Source of the DNA: JBBSBL01 sp046330255 | Lineage (GTDB): Bacteria; Actinomycetota; Thermoleophilia; Solirubrobacterales; Solirubrobacteraceae | Reading direction: 5' to 3' | DNA: 64,000 nucleotides | Assembly (NCBI GenBank): GCA_046330255.1 | Contig: JAXLTC010000001.1 | Location: 1,302,001 to 1,366,000, forward strand | Shown: piece by piece, positions 1 to 12,329 of the stretch | How positions within the stretch are numbered: the first letter of the stretch is position 1 | Layout of the letters: the number at the start of each line of letters is the position of its first letter | Notes under the pieces: model-generated | The model's database searches: none | What the model saw: only the letters and a program-made list of their open reading frames with translations | Told to the model about the DNA's origin: nothing | Made by a program: the position numbers and the translations under genes

Positions 1-1085
<1,085 letters not shown>

Positions 1086-1088
1086 GCG

Positions 1089-1256
1089 ATGGGATCGTCG
1101 CTGCCGGCCTTCGCCGGGGTTGCCGTGGCACTCAGCGCGACGCCCGGGCCCGCGATGGCGCTGGTCGTGGCTGCGCGCGCGCCGCGAGCCGGCGGACCGA
1201 CCCGCGGTGGCGTCCTGATCGCGCTCGGCGCCCGGCTCGCGATCGCGGCGCGCTGA
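1089..1256 (+). pseudogene. Remnant of a LysE/RhtB-type exporter (N-terminus only)
   Basis: An ATG three bases after the ettA stop opens a 55-residue frame that resembles the first helix and loop of LysE/RhtB amino-acid exporters: a hydrophobic stretch, then 'SATPGPAMALVVAARAPRAG', where SATPGP matches the conserved L-TPGP motif. The frame continues GVLIALGARLAIAAR and then stops, whereas the family is about 200 residues with six helices. Nothing resembling the remaining helices follows before the SDR gene starts at 1324. I read it as a deletion remnant. A genuine small membrane protein is possible but less likely, because the conserved motif belongs to a larger fold. Confidence 0.55.
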
Positions 1257-1323
1257 CGCCCGCTCGCGGGCGGCCTGCCGCTAGTCTGGCCTGCCGCACA
1301 CCGCTTCGGGGGAGGAAAGCGCC

Positions 1324-2172
1324 ATGCCGTCCAGCTCACGGGTAGTCCTCATCACCGGCTGCTCGTCCGGGATCGGCCGGGCGACGGCGGAACGGCTCGC
1401 CGGGGCCGGCTGGACCGTCTACGCGACCGCAAGACGGCCCGACTCGATCTCCGAGCTCGGCTCGCGCGGCTGCCGGCTGCTCGCGCTCGACGTCACCGAC
1501 GAGGAGTCGATGAGCGCCGCCGTCGCGGAGGTCGAGCGGGAGAACGGCTCGGTCGGGGCGCTCGTCAACAACGCGGGCTACAGCCAGAGCGGGGCGATCG
1601 AGGAGGTGCCGATGGACGAGGTCCGCCGCCAGTTCGAGACCAACGTCTTCGGGCTCGCGCGCATGTGCCAGCTCGTGCTTCCGGGCATGCGGCGCGCCGG
1701 CGCCGGGCGCATCGTGAACATCTCCTCGATGGGCGGCAAGCTCACCTTCCCCGGAGGGGGCTACTACCACGCGACCAAGCACGCGGTCGAGGCGATCAGC
1801 GACGCGCTGCGCTTCGAGGTCAGGGGGTTCGGCGTCGACGTCGTGTGCGTCGAGCCGGGCCTGATCCGCACCGGCTTCTCCGAGACCGCGGTGGGGTCGG
1901 TCAGCACCCCGGAGGGCAGCCCCTACGCCAAGTTCAACCACGTCGTCGCGAAGCAGACCGCCGAGGCCTACCACGGCCCGATGGGCAGGCTCGGCGGCGA
2001 GCCCGACTCGGTCGCGAAGGTGATCGAGCGCGCGCTGGACGCCGAGCGCCCCAAGCCGCGTTACTCGGTCACGGCGTCGGCGAAGTTGATGATGGGCCAG
2101 CGCGCGCTCATGAGCGACCGCCTCTGGGATCGCGCGATGGCGACGCAGTTCCCGGTCCCGGGGCGGGACTAG
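1324..2172 (+). CDS. Classical short-chain dehydrogenase/reductase
   Basis: This 282-residue protein is a classical SDR. It has the cofactor motif TGCSSGIG (residues 11-18), DVT (56-58) near the adenine, NNAG (82-85), catalytic Ser134 or Ser135 (NISS), and Tyr148/Lys152 (YHATK). After the active site comes 'VEPGLIRTGF', the usual substrate loop. Arg37 and Arg38 after the second strand favour NADP(H), which is inference. A GGGGGAGG ribosome site lies a few bases before the ATG. The substrate cannot be told from the sequence. It is transcribed alone and converges on the HAD gene. Confidence 0.85.
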   Translation: MPSSSRVVLITGCSSGIGRATAERLAGAGWTVYATARRPDSISELGSRGCRLLALDVTDEESMSAAVAEVERENGSVGALVNNAGYSQSGAIEEVPMDEVRRQFETNVFGLARMCQLVLPGMRRAGAGRIVNISSMGGKLTFPGGGYYHATKHAVEAISDALRFEVRGFGVDVVCVEPGLIRTGFSETAVGSVSTPEGSPYAKFNHVVAKQTAEAYHGPMGRLGGEPDSVAKVIERALDAERPKPRYSVTASAKLMMGQRALMSDRLWDRAMATQFPVPGRD

Positions 2173-2201
2173 CGCGAACGGCCGGCCGGCGGCGGCGCTA
2201 G
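2169..2201. terminator. Possible bidirectional terminator hairpin
   Basis: CTAGCGC at 2169-2175 is mirrored by GCGCTAG at 2195-2201, with a second palindrome (GGCCGGCC) inside the loop. The arms contain the TAG stop of the SDR gene on one strand and the TAG stop of the HAD gene on the other. Convergent genes make a shared terminator reasonable, but there is no T-run. Confidence 0.3.
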
Positions 2202-2911
2202 CCGGCGGCGCGGGCGTCGATCAGCGGCGCGAGGCCGGACGCGCTCACGGCGACCGCATCCGCGCCCGCGAGATCGGCACTCGAGTAGGGGCCGGTCGCC
2301 GCGCAGATGACGCCGATGCCGTCCGCGCGCGCGCACGCGATGTCGCGCGGGGTGTCGCCGATCACCAGCGCGCGCCGGCGCGGCCACGGGCCGTCCGCTC
2401 CGCCGGCGCGCGCGCGGGCGAGCGCGGGCAACTCGGCGCGGTCCTCCGCGTCCGAGCCGAAGCCGCCGGCCCAGGGCGAGAAGAACCCTCCGATGCCGGC
2501 CCGCGCGAGCTTGAGGCGGGCGATCGGCTCGAAGTTGCCCGTCAGCAGGGCGAGCCGCACGTCGTCGCGCCGGCGCAGGTCGGCGAGCAACTCGAAGACG
2601 CCCGGCAGCACGCTCGCCGAGAGGTCCTCCTCGGCAGTGCGCGCGTAGGTCTCGCAGGCCGCCTCGCGGACGTCGTCCATGCGCTCGTCGATCCGGTCGG
2701 CAGGAACGCCGTGCGCGAGCGCGAGCCGCCGCACGATCTCGAGGTCGGTGCGGCCGGCCGGCTCCGCGCGCGACACGTCGGCCCCTTCCACGCCGTGGAC
2801 CTCGGCCAGCGCGATCTCGATCGCGCGGCGATGCGCAGCCCCGGCGCGGCGCACGAGCGTGCCGTCGATGTCGAAGAGCAGCAGCAGCGGGCGCCGCGGG
2901 GCGCCGCTCAA
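2198..2911 (-). CDS. HAD-superfamily hydrolase, phosphoglycolate-phosphatase-like
   Basis: The start is taken as the TTG at 2911, which overlaps the stop of the upstream M42 peptidase gene as TTGA, giving 237 residues. The HAD nucleophile motif is LLLFDIDGT (Asp14 and Asp16). A helical cap follows, then motif II LALLTGNFE, a Lys in 'RLKLARAGI', and motif IV VIGDTPRDIACA. This arrangement matches Gph-like phosphatases that act on small phosphorylated metabolites, but the substrate cannot be assigned. Translation is probably coupled to the peptidase gene. The open frame runs further upstream, but that part overlaps the conserved peptidase and is a shadow. Confidence 0.8.
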   Translation of the reverse strand: MSGAPRRPLLLLFDIDGTLVRRAGAAHRRAIEIALAEVHGVEGADVSRAEPAGRTDLEIVRRLALAHGVPADRIDERMDDVREAACETYARTAEEDLSASVLPGVFELLADLRRRDDVRLALLTGNFEPIARLKLARAGIGGFFSPWAGGFGSDAEDRAELPALARARAGGADGPWPRRRALVIGDTPRDIACARADGIGVICAATGPYSSADLAGADAVAVSASGLAPLIDARAAG

Positions 2912-3963
2912 CGCTCGAACGAGGCGCCGGGCTCCAGCCTCTGCGCGTAGGCCGCGATCAGCTTCGCGCACGCCTCGACGTCGGCGAGGTCCACCATCTC
3001 GACCGGGGAGTGCATGTAGCGCAGCGGCACCGAGACCAGCCCCGTCGCCACGCCGGCGCGGCTCACGTGGATCGCGTCGGCGTCGGTTCCGGTCGCGCGC
3101 GCCGAGGACTCGAGCACGTACGGGATGCCCTCCGCCTCGGCGGCCGCGATCAGCCCCTCGGTGACCTCCGGGTGCAGCGTGGAGCCGCGCGTGATGACCA
3201 CGCCCGCGCCGAGTCCGTGCTTGGTGATCTCGCCGAGCTCGACGCCGGGCTGGTCGGTCGCGAACGTGACGTCCACGGCGATCGCCACGTCCGGCTCCAG
3301 CGAGAACGCGGTCGTGTGCGCGCCGCCGAACGTGATCTCCTCCTGTACCGCCGCCACCGCGGCGACGTCGCCCGGGGCGCCGCCCGCCTCCGCCACGAGC
3401 CGCGCAGCCTCGTAGGCGACGTAGCACCCGAGGCGGTTGTCCATCGAGCGCGAGGCCAGCCTGCCCCCGCGCAGCTCGACGGGCTCGCCGGCGATCACCG
3501 CTACGTCGCCCACCCGCACGATCTCGCGCGCCTCGTCGCCGTCCGCGGCGCCGATGTCGATGTGCAGGTCCGTGACTTTCGGGACCGCCTTGCGGTCCTC
3601 CTCCTTGAGCAGATGGATCGGCTTCTTCCCGATGACGCCCGGCAGAGCGCCATCGCGCGTGGCGACCTCGACGCGCTGGCCGACCAGCACGACCGGGTCC
3701 CAGCCGCCGACGCCGATGAAGCGCAGGAATCCCTCGTCGTCGATGTGGGAGACGATCAGCCCGATCTCGTCGATGTGCCCGACGATCGCCAGCAGCAGCC
3801 CGTCCGCGGTCCCCTTCACGCGCGCGACCGACGACCCCATGACGTCGCCGCCGACCTCCGCGAACTTCGCTGCCGCGTCGCGGAAGGCCGTGCTCGCGCG
3901 CGTCTCGTAGCCCGAGGGGCCGGGTGCGGTGATCAGCGAGCGGAGGACGTCCGGAACGGGCAC
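2908..3963 (-). CDS. M42-family metallo-aminopeptidase
   Basis: A 351-residue M42 (glutamyl aminopeptidase/endoglucanase-type) protein, a cytosolic dinuclear-metal peptidase that usually forms large hollow assemblies. The N-terminus ITAPGPSGYE is typical. Metal and catalytic residues in order are His63 and Asp65 (GHIDEIG), Asp175 (SMDNRLG), Glu208-Glu209 (QEEITFGG), Asp231 (AVDVTFA) and a C-terminal His in RYMHSPVE. All expected residues are present. The start is GTG at 3963, eight bases after a TAGGCT -10-like hexamer, so the mRNA may be leaderless. It is the first gene of a two-gene unit with the HAD hydrolase. Confidence 0.88.
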   Translation of the reverse strand: MPVPDVLRSLITAPGPSGYETRASTAFRDAAAKFAEVGGDVMGSSVARVKGTADGLLLAIVGHIDEIGLIVSHIDDEGFLRFIGVGGWDPVVLVGQRVEVATRDGALPGVIGKKPIHLLKEEDRKAVPKVTDLHIDIGAADGDEAREIVRVGDVAVIAGEPVELRGGRLASRSMDNRLGCYVAYEAARLVAEAGGAPGDVAAVAAVQEEITFGGAHTTAFSLEPDVAIAVDVTFATDQPGVELGEITKHGLGAGVVITRGSTLHPEVTEGLIAAAEAEGIPYVLESSARATGTDADAIHVSRAGVATGLVSVPLRYMHSPVEMVDLADVEACAKLIAAYAQRLEPGASFER

Positions 3964-3971
3964 GGCGAGGG

Positions 3972-3981
3972 AGCCTATAAG
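3972..3981. promoter_or_regulatory. Overlapping divergent -10-like elements
   Basis: On the minus strand TAGGCT (3977 to 3972) lies 8 bp before the M42 peptidase GTG. On the plus strand TATAAG (3976-3981) could serve the glycosidase gene at 4022. The two hexamers overlap, so the divergent promoters may exclude each other. No clear -35 boxes are seen. Confidence 0.35.
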
Positions 3982-4021
3982 GCGCGCCGCGGGTCGCGGA
4001 TGATGCGATGATGGAGCCGCG

Positions 4022-5221
4022 ATGATCGCGCGCGGTCGGTGGCTGGAAGCCCGAGCTGTTGCTTTGTGCTTCGCGGTGTCGGTGCTGGGCGCCGCCCCCG
4101 AGCTGGCCGGCGCACGCGCACTTCCCTACGGCTTCATGGGCGTCGTACTCGACCTGGGGGCCACCAGCCCGCGCAGCGTGAGCGACTCCGCGCTCGACGC
4201 GCAGTTCGGGCTGATGGCGCGCTCGGGCGTCGAGTCGCTGCGAACGGAAGTGCTGTGGCGCGAAGCTGAGCCGCTACCCGGTGTCTATGCGTGGGGTCGG
4301 ACCGATCGGCTCGTCCGCATGGCGGCGCGACACGGCATCGATCTGCTGCCCGTGATCGCCCAGACGCCGCAGTGGGCGTCCGAGCGCCCGATCGACCCGC
4401 GCTTCAATCTCTTCCTGCCGCGCGATCCGCGCACGCTGGGGCGCTTCCTGCGTGCGGCCGTGCGGCGCTATGGCCCTGGCGGGCGCTTCTGGCGGGCCAA
4501 CAGGCGCATCCCCTACCGGCCGATCCGGCGCTGGCAGGTCTACAACGAGCCCTCCCATGACGGGGGGTTCAAGAGCCAGCCGTGGACGACGACGCTCCCG
4601 CCGGTCCTGGCCGCGGCGCATGCGGCGCTGCACGCGGCCGACCCCGGGGCGGTGCTGATCTCGCCCGCCTTCGCGGGCACGCCCGGGAACTGGGCATGGG
4701 ACGAGATCCGCCAGCTCTACGCATCGGGGGCAAAGGGGACGTTCGACGCGGTCGCCGTCAACCAGTACACGGTCGGCGAGGAGATCCCTGTCGACGAGAG
4801 CGTGGAGCACGAGGCCTTGGTGCTCCAGAACGTACTCGCCCAGATACGCGCCGCTGGCGACGCCGGAACGCCGGTCTACCTCACGGAGTTCGGCTGGACG
4901 GCGGCGCTCGGGAAGTTGCCGAGTTCGCGCGTAACGGGCTTCGAGACCACTCCGGGCGGGCAGGCCCAGCGCCTCTCCGCGTTCTACCAGTGGGCGGCGC
5001 AGAACCGCCCCGCGGGCCTGGCGCGCGCTTACTGGTACACGTGGGGCTCGAGCTACGACACCTCGGATCCGGATCGCAGCACGTTCGACTTCAGCGGACT
5101 GACGTCCTGGAGCCCGGGACGACCGTTCACCGCACTGCCGCTGCTGGACGCCTACCATCGCTCGGCGATTCGCTGGGAGGGATGCGCGAAGACCTCCAAC
5201 GCCCGGCGCTGCGCGTCGTGA
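4022..5221 (+). CDS. Secreted clan GH-A glycosidase-like protein
   Basis: The 399-residue product has an export signal (hydrophobic residues about 12-25, then ELAGARA) followed by a (beta/alpha)8-type glycoside hydrolase fold. The probable acid/base is Glu176 in RWQVYNEPS and the nucleophile Glu289 in VYLTEFGW, the spacing of clan GH-A retaining enzymes such as GH39 and GH5. Other barrel strands include ESLRTEVLW and LLPVIAQTPQWA. The C-terminal strand with 'ARAYWYTWGSS' is also typical. The substrate is unknown; an envelope or environmental glycan is plausible. The stop overlaps the GTG of the next secreted protein, so the two are probably made together. Confidence 0.78.
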   Translation: MIARGRWLEARAVALCFAVSVLGAAPELAGARALPYGFMGVVLDLGATSPRSVSDSALDAQFGLMARSGVESLRTEVLWREAEPLPGVYAWGRTDRLVRMAARHGIDLLPVIAQTPQWASERPIDPRFNLFLPRDPRTLGRFLRAAVRRYGPGGRFWRANRRIPYRPIRRWQVYNEPSHDGGFKSQPWTTTLPPVLAAAHAALHAADPGAVLISPAFAGTPGNWAWDEIRQLYASGAKGTFDAVAVNQYTVGEEIPVDESVEHEALVLQNVLAQIRAAGDAGTPVYLTEFGWTAALGKLPSSRVTGFETTPGGQAQRLSAFYQWAAQNRPAGLARAYWYTWGSSYDTSDPDRSTFDFSGLTSWSPGRPFTALPLLDAYHRSAIRWEGCAKTSNARRCAS

Positions 5222-7149
5222 CTGGCGCCCCTGGCTTCCGGCTCCTCGAGCGCTCCCGCCTAGGCAGCCTGGTCGCGATCGCGCTCCTGTTCGTGTTCGG
5301 GGCGCCGCTCATCGCGGGAGCGCTGCCGGCAAGCGCCTCCGCGACCGTCGCGACAGGTGCTCGCGCATCCGCCCGAACTCCGCCGCCCGCGCCCATGCTG
5401 CTGCGCGCCTCCGAGGATCTGCGGCCCTCAACCGACGCCGACGACCTCGATCCCGGCGACCCCCCGGGGTGGTGCCCGTCGCGGCCGGCCCCTCGCCGGC
5501 ACATCTCGGCGGGCACCGTGCTGGCCCGCGCCGGCCGGCTCCTGAAGCGCTCCTCCGCCACCGGCCTGCGCGTGCTGAGGGCCAGCCCGGACTACCGGAG
5601 CGGGCGCGCGCTTGCGGTCGGCGTCGTCGCCGCGATGGGCCGCGGCATCCCGCTGGCGGCTCTCGGCGGACTGCTGCGGCTGCACGCCCTGCGCCCGCGC
5701 GACCCCGCGCCGCTGGTGTCGGCCGCGGCGATCCTGACCTCGCGCGGGATGCCGAACGAGGCGCTGTCGCTGCTGGAGGCCGCGGCGCGCATGCGCGGCC
5801 GGACCCGAGGGGGGATGGGGATCGGGAGTCGCGCGATCGCGCTCAACAACCGCGGCCAGGCGCTGATAGAGCTGGGACGCTTCAACGAGGCCGCCTCCAA
5901 CCTGAACGAGGCGATCCGCCTCGCGCCGCTGCTGTCGGAGGCGAGGACGAACCGCTCGGCGATCACCCGCTGCCGCAACCGCGACCCCGACGTGCCGGTC
6001 GGTGACGCCGGCCGGCATCGCTCCCCGGGCTCCCAGCCCGCGCCGGAGGACGACCCGCCCCAGGTCGAGCGCAGCCTGGGACTGCGGAGCGGCCACGGGT
6101 CGAGCGCAGAGCTCCCCGCGATGCCCGGGACGCCGCAGGAGGCCGCGGGCCTGGGAAGCTCCTACGGCGACCTGGCGGGAAGGCTGCGCGACCAGAGCGA
6201 CGCGGCGACCGCCCGCTCGCAGGCGGCGCTGCAGCGGTGGGCCTCCACGCGGCCCGGGTGGTACGCGGGCAACGTGGTCGGCGCAATCGGGCAGGAGCTC
6301 TCCGACGCGGCCGCGAACGACTCCGACGGCGGCACCAGGCCCAACTCCTACGGGTTCCTCGCCGCGCTCGCGGACGAGCGCGCGGGATGGACCGCGGCCG
6401 GCCAGCCGCCCACCTGCGCCGGGTACCAGCGGTGGTTCTACAGGTTCGCCTACTCCTACGCCTTCGCCGTCGGGACCACCGCCCAGTGGGAGCGCCGATA
6501 CACCGCCAAGGCCGATGGGCTGATGCGCGTGATCCGCTCGCCCGATGCCCGCCAGGCGATCCTCGAGTCCGAGCGCGCCACGCTGCTGGCCGACCAGGCC
6601 ACCGCGGCCGACCAACTCGACTACCTAGCCGGCGCCATGGCCACGGCGGGCGGCGCCACGCCGTGCTTCAGCCCTTCACCGCCCGCGAGCTCACCCTCGC
6701 TCTCCCCTCCGAGCCTCACCGACCCCGGCGCGTGCGACGCGAGCGCCCGGGGCGTGTTCGCGTTCGGGGCGCTCGCGCTGCTGCAGCGCTGCGAGACCTT
6801 CACCCTGAGCACCCGCTCGGCTCGCTGGGTGGGGTCCTTCTCCCGCTCGCGGGCCCGCGTGCGCGGCGGCTGGCAGAGCTCGCTGACGCTGATCGTCGGG
6901 CCGCGGCCGGGCGCCCGCGCCTCGGCGAAGGCCCCCGCCCGCGTGGTGGGGGCGGGCGCGTACCTGGTGCTCGGCCCGGACGACCGCGTGACCGCCTGGG
7001 GCTTCGAGGTCCCGGCAGCGGCCCCTCTCCAGAGCTGGACGGCGTCCGACGCGCTGCGACGGGTCTCGCCGCGCGCCCGCCCCGCCATCGGCGGCGAGCA
7101 GATCGACATCGCCGGCGCCGTTCCCACCTGGCCCGCCGTGAGTCACTGA
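5218..7149 (+). CDS. Exported TPR-like repeat protein of unknown function
   Basis: The preferred start is GTG at 5218, which overlaps the upstream stop as GTGA and puts a short basic n-region before a hydrophobic segment (VAIALLFVFGAPLIAGAL) ending in ASASA, a good signal peptide. An in-frame ATG at 5182 is possible. The mature protein has tetratricopeptide-like helices at about residues 160-195 and 205-245 (ALNNRGQALIELGRFNEAAS). A Pro/Ser-rich stretch separates these from a region with single Cys residues and a last domain of about 150 residues. I recognise no catalytic motif. Given the coupling to a secreted glycosidase, a scaffold or partner role at the cell surface is plausible. Confidence 0.72.
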   Translation: MTGAPGFRLLERSRLGSLVAIALLFVFGAPLIAGALPASASATVATGARASARTPPPAPMLLRASEDLRPSTDADDLDPGDPPGWCPSRPAPRRHISAGTVLARAGRLLKRSSATGLRVLRASPDYRSGRALAVGVVAAMGRGIPLAALGGLLRLHALRPRDPAPLVSAAAILTSRGMPNEALSLLEAAARMRGRTRGGMGIGSRAIALNNRGQALIELGRFNEAASNLNEAIRLAPLLSEARTNRSAITRCRNRDPDVPVGDAGRHRSPGSQPAPEDDPPQVERSLGLRSGHGSSAELPAMPGTPQEAAGLGSSYGDLAGRLRDQSDAATARSQAALQRWASTRPGWYAGNVVGAIGQELSDAAANDSDGGTRPNSYGFLAALADERAGWTAAGQPPTCAGYQRWFYRFAYSYAFAVGTTAQWERRYTAKADGLMRVIRSPDARQAILESERATLLADQATAADQLDYLAGAMATAGGATPCFSPSPPASSPSLSPPSLTDPGACDASARGVFAFGALALLQRCETFTLSTRSARWVGSFSRSRARVRGGWQSSLTLIVGPRPGARASAKAPARVVGAGAYLVLGPDDRVTAWGFEVPAAAPLQSWTASDALRRVSPRARPAIGGEQIDIAGAVPTWPAVSH

Positions 7150-7207
7150 GGGTCGCCCGCGTGGAGGCCGTAGGGACCTGCGCGGGACGGTCGAGGCCCC
7201 TGCGGGA

Positions 7208-10018
<2,811 letters not shown>

Positions 10019-10137
10019 CCGCTGGTCTCCTTGCGTTCCTGGTTCTCCATCCAGTCTGGCACGTAGGCCCGGGCGGTCGGCGCGCGCACGTCGCGATACC
10101 GCTAGCGTGGCCTCAAACGACCGAGGAGCACGGGACG

Positions 10138-11616
10138 ATGGCGAAGGACGCAGGCGCGATCACCAGGCGCACGCTGATCGGCACGGCCGCAGCGGCCGGC
10201 GCGGCCGCCGCCGTTCCGTCCGCGAGCGAGGCCGCGCGCCGCCGGCCGCGCGGCCGGCGGGTGGACGTCGCGATCGTCGGCGCCGGGCTGGCCGGGCTCA
10301 CCGCCGCGCGCGCCCTCGCCCGCCGCGGGCGCTCGGTCGCGGTGCTGGAGGCCTCCGCCGAGGTAGGCGGGCGAACCCGCACCGTTCCGATCGGCGGCGG
10401 CGAGGTGGTCGACGTGGGCGGCCAGTGGATCGGCCCGACCCAGGACCGCATCCGCGGGCTCGCGCGCAGCCTCGGCGTCCGGGAGTTCCTGACCTACAAC
10501 ACGGGCCGCAACGTCTACCTCTACAAGGGCCGCCGCGAGGAGTACAGCGGCGCGATCCCGCCGCTGTCCGGCCCCGTGCTCTCGGATGTCGCGACCGCGC
10601 TGGGGACCATCAACACGCTCGCCCAGGAGGTCCCGCGCGACGCTCCGTGGACCGCGGCAAGGGCCAAGGAGTGGGACCACCAGACGGTCGAGAGCTGGAA
10701 GCAGGCGACGATGAAGACCGACGAGGGCAAGTTCGTCTTCGACCTCGGCTTCAAGGCCGTGTGGGCGGCGGAGCCCGGCGACGTCTCGCTGCTGCACGCT
10801 CTCTTCTACGTGACCGCGGCCGGGAACGCGCGCACCCCCGGCAGCTTCGACCGGCTGATCAACGTCGAGGGCGGCGCGCAGGAGCGGCGCTTCGCCGGCG
10901 GGGCGCAGCAGGTCTCGACCCGCATGGCCCGCGCGCTCGGGCGAAGCGTGCGCCTTGGCGCCCCCGTGCGCGTCATCGAGCAGACGGGGCGCTCGGCGCG
11001 CGTGGTCGCCGACGGCGTCACGGTGCAGGCGCGGCGCGTGATCGTCGCGATCCCGCCTGCGATGACCGCCGCGATCCGCTTCTCGCCCGACCTCCCGTCG
11101 ATGCGGGCGCAGCTCGTCCAGCGCTTCCCGCAGGCCTCCGCGATCAAGTTCGAGGCGGTCTACGACCGGCCGTTCTGGCGCGACGCCGGCCTGACGGGCC
11201 AGTTCACGGCCGACAACGGGCCCGTCGGCGTCACGTTCGACAACTCCCCACAGGACGGCCGTCCCGGTGTGATGCTCGGGTTTCTCGAGGGCGACGACGC
11301 CCGCGTGTGGAGCCAGCGCCCGAACCGCGTGCGGCGCGCGGCGGTGCTGAAGCAGTTCGTGGCCGCCTACGGCGCGAGCGCGGCGCGGCCGAAGATGGTC
11401 ATCCAGCAGAACTGGGCCAACGACCCGCACATCCGCGGCTGCTACGAGGGCTACCTGCCGCCCGGCGCCCTCTCGAGCTACGGGCCCTGGATCCGCAAGC
11501 CGGTCGGCCGCGTGCACTGGGCCGGGACGGAGACCTCGACGCTGTGGGCCGGCTACATGGACGGCGCCGTCCGCTCCGGCGAGCGGGCCGCGGCGGAGGT
11601 GCTGCGGGGGCTGTAG
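10138..11616 (+). CDS. Tat-exported flavin monoamine oxidase
   Basis: The 492-residue protein starts with a twin-arginine signal (ITRRTLIGTAAAAG, Arg10-Arg11), so it is probably exported folded with its FAD. The dinucleotide site is VAIVGAGLAGL (residues 45-54 or so), followed by VLEASAEVGGRT, the GGR motif of amine oxidases. The C-terminal FAD motif is VHWAGTETSTLWAGYMDGA. These features place it with monoamine and L-amino-acid oxidases of the MAO family; the amine substrate is not predictable. A GAGGAG site lies before the ATG and a TAGCGT element further upstream. The longer open frame upstream of the ATG overlaps the divergent aconitase gene and is not used. Confidence 0.88.
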   Translation: MAKDAGAITRRTLIGTAAAAGAAAAVPSASEAARRRPRGRRVDVAIVGAGLAGLTAARALARRGRSVAVLEASAEVGGRTRTVPIGGGEVVDVGGQWIGPTQDRIRGLARSLGVREFLTYNTGRNVYLYKGRREEYSGAIPPLSGPVLSDVATALGTINTLAQEVPRDAPWTAARAKEWDHQTVESWKQATMKTDEGKFVFDLGFKAVWAAEPGDVSLLHALFYVTAAGNARTPGSFDRLINVEGGAQERRFAGGAQQVSTRMARALGRSVRLGAPVRVIEQTGRSARVVADGVTVQARRVIVAIPPAMTAAIRFSPDLPSMRAQLVQRFPQASAIKFEAVYDRPFWRDAGLTGQFTADNGPVGVTFDNSPQDGRPGVMLGFLEGDDARVWSQRPNRVRRAAVLKQFVAAYGASAARPKMVIQQNWANDPHIRGCYEGYLPPGALSSYGPWIRKPVGRVHWAGTETSTLWAGYMDGAVRSGERAAAEVLRGL

Positions 11617-11629
11617 CGCGGCGGGGTCA

Positions 11630-11648
11630 GGACCGCGCGGCGCGGTCC
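11630..11648 (+). terminator. Hairpin after the amine oxidase gene
   Basis: GGACCGCG (11630-11637), loop CGG, CGCGGTCC (11641-11648): a perfect 8-bp stem 14 bases after the stop. No T-run follows, as is common in high-GC actinobacteria. Confidence 0.5.
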
Positions 11649-11715
11649 GCTGCCCCGGCCAACGGCGGCATCGAAGGGGATGCCGCGGGGCCGTCACCCG
11701 GTCCTGGCTACGTTG

Positions 11716-11732
11716 TGCACCACTACGGTGCA
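11716..11732. promoter_or_regulatory. Palindrome TGCACC-N5-GGTGCA
   Basis: A perfect 6+6 bp inverted repeat with a 5-bp spacer in an AT-richer patch between two convergent genes. It has the form of a transcription-factor site, but its position is not upstream of either gene start. Confidence 0.3.
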
Positions 11733-11775
11733 AAACGTCGAACGGAGCGCGCGTCGGCGCCGATCCCCGGCCCGC

Positions 11776-12270
11776 TCAGCCCGGCGCGGCCGGCCGACGC
11801 GCGGCCCACAGCAGCACGAGCGGCAGGACCGCCAGCAGGACAAGGCCGCCGGCGCTGACTATGTCGTCCCCGGTCGGCAGGTGCCCGAGCTCGGTCAGGT
11901 GGTAGACGACGTGCGGCACGCCCGCGACGAATGCGACGACCAGCGCCGCCTCGACGAGCGAGCGGGTCATGCGCGCCGCGGCGATCCCCAGCAGCACCGC
12001 GAAGGCCAGGTTCAGCGCGCCGACGTCGCGCACCAGGTGCTGGTCGTAGGGTCCGAGCGCGGCGACCCAGCCCGGCCGGCCGGCGCCAGGGAACGACGCG
12101 TAGAACCCGTGCGGCGCGACCAGCGCCCAGACTCCGATCACGGCCGGCACGACCGCGAGCGCCACGAGCCCCGCACGTACGAGGCCCGCGTGCCCCACCG
12201 CGGCGGCGCCCGACCCGTCCCGGCTCTCGCCGGCGCCCTCGCCGGCCCTCGTCGGCGCGACCGCTCCCAT
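11776..12270 (-). CDS. Small multi-pass membrane protein, unknown function
   Basis: I do not recognise this family. Starting at ATG 12270 the protein has 164 residues. After a polar, Gly/Glu-rich N-terminus it has four hydrophobic segments: GLVALAVVPAVIGVWALV, NLAFAVLLGIAAARM, ALVVAFVAGVPHVVYHL and GLVLLAVLPLVLLWAA. The first loop carries 'GPYDQHLVRDVGALN', which looks conserved in type. A TATGGT hexamer lies 6 bp upstream of this ATG, which supports it over the longer frame. It is divergent from the P450 gene. Confidence 0.65.
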   Translation of the reverse strand: MGAVAPTRAGEGAGESRDGSGAAAVGHAGLVRAGLVALAVVPAVIGVWALVAPHGFYASFPGAGRPGWVAALGPYDQHLVRDVGALNLAFAVLLGIAAARMTRSLVEAALVVAFVAGVPHVVYHLTELGHLPTGDDIVSAGGLVLLAVLPLVLLWAARRPAAPG

Positions 12271-12276
12271 GGCGCC

Positions 12277-12282
12277 ACCATA
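12277..12282 (-). promoter_or_regulatory. -10-like element TATGGT, leaderless spacing
   Basis: TATGGT read on the minus strand, 6 bp before the ATG at 12270. This would start transcription at or next to the start codon. Confidence 0.4.
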
Positions 12283-12329
12283 CCCGCGCACGTCGCGCGC
12301 AGCGGGTGAGTGGTGGCACACTGGGCGAG

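Noticed and set aside
4274..5158. Long minus-strand frames opposite the glycosidase and many other genes
   Set aside because: Long antisense open frames are expected in such GC-rich DNA; their translations are low-complexity Arg/Ala/Gly sequences without motifs.
5182..5220. ATG at 5182 as start of the TPR-like protein
   Set aside because: It would give a long n-region before the signal helix and a badly spaced ribosome site; the GTG overlapping the upstream stop fits better, though it cannot be excluded.
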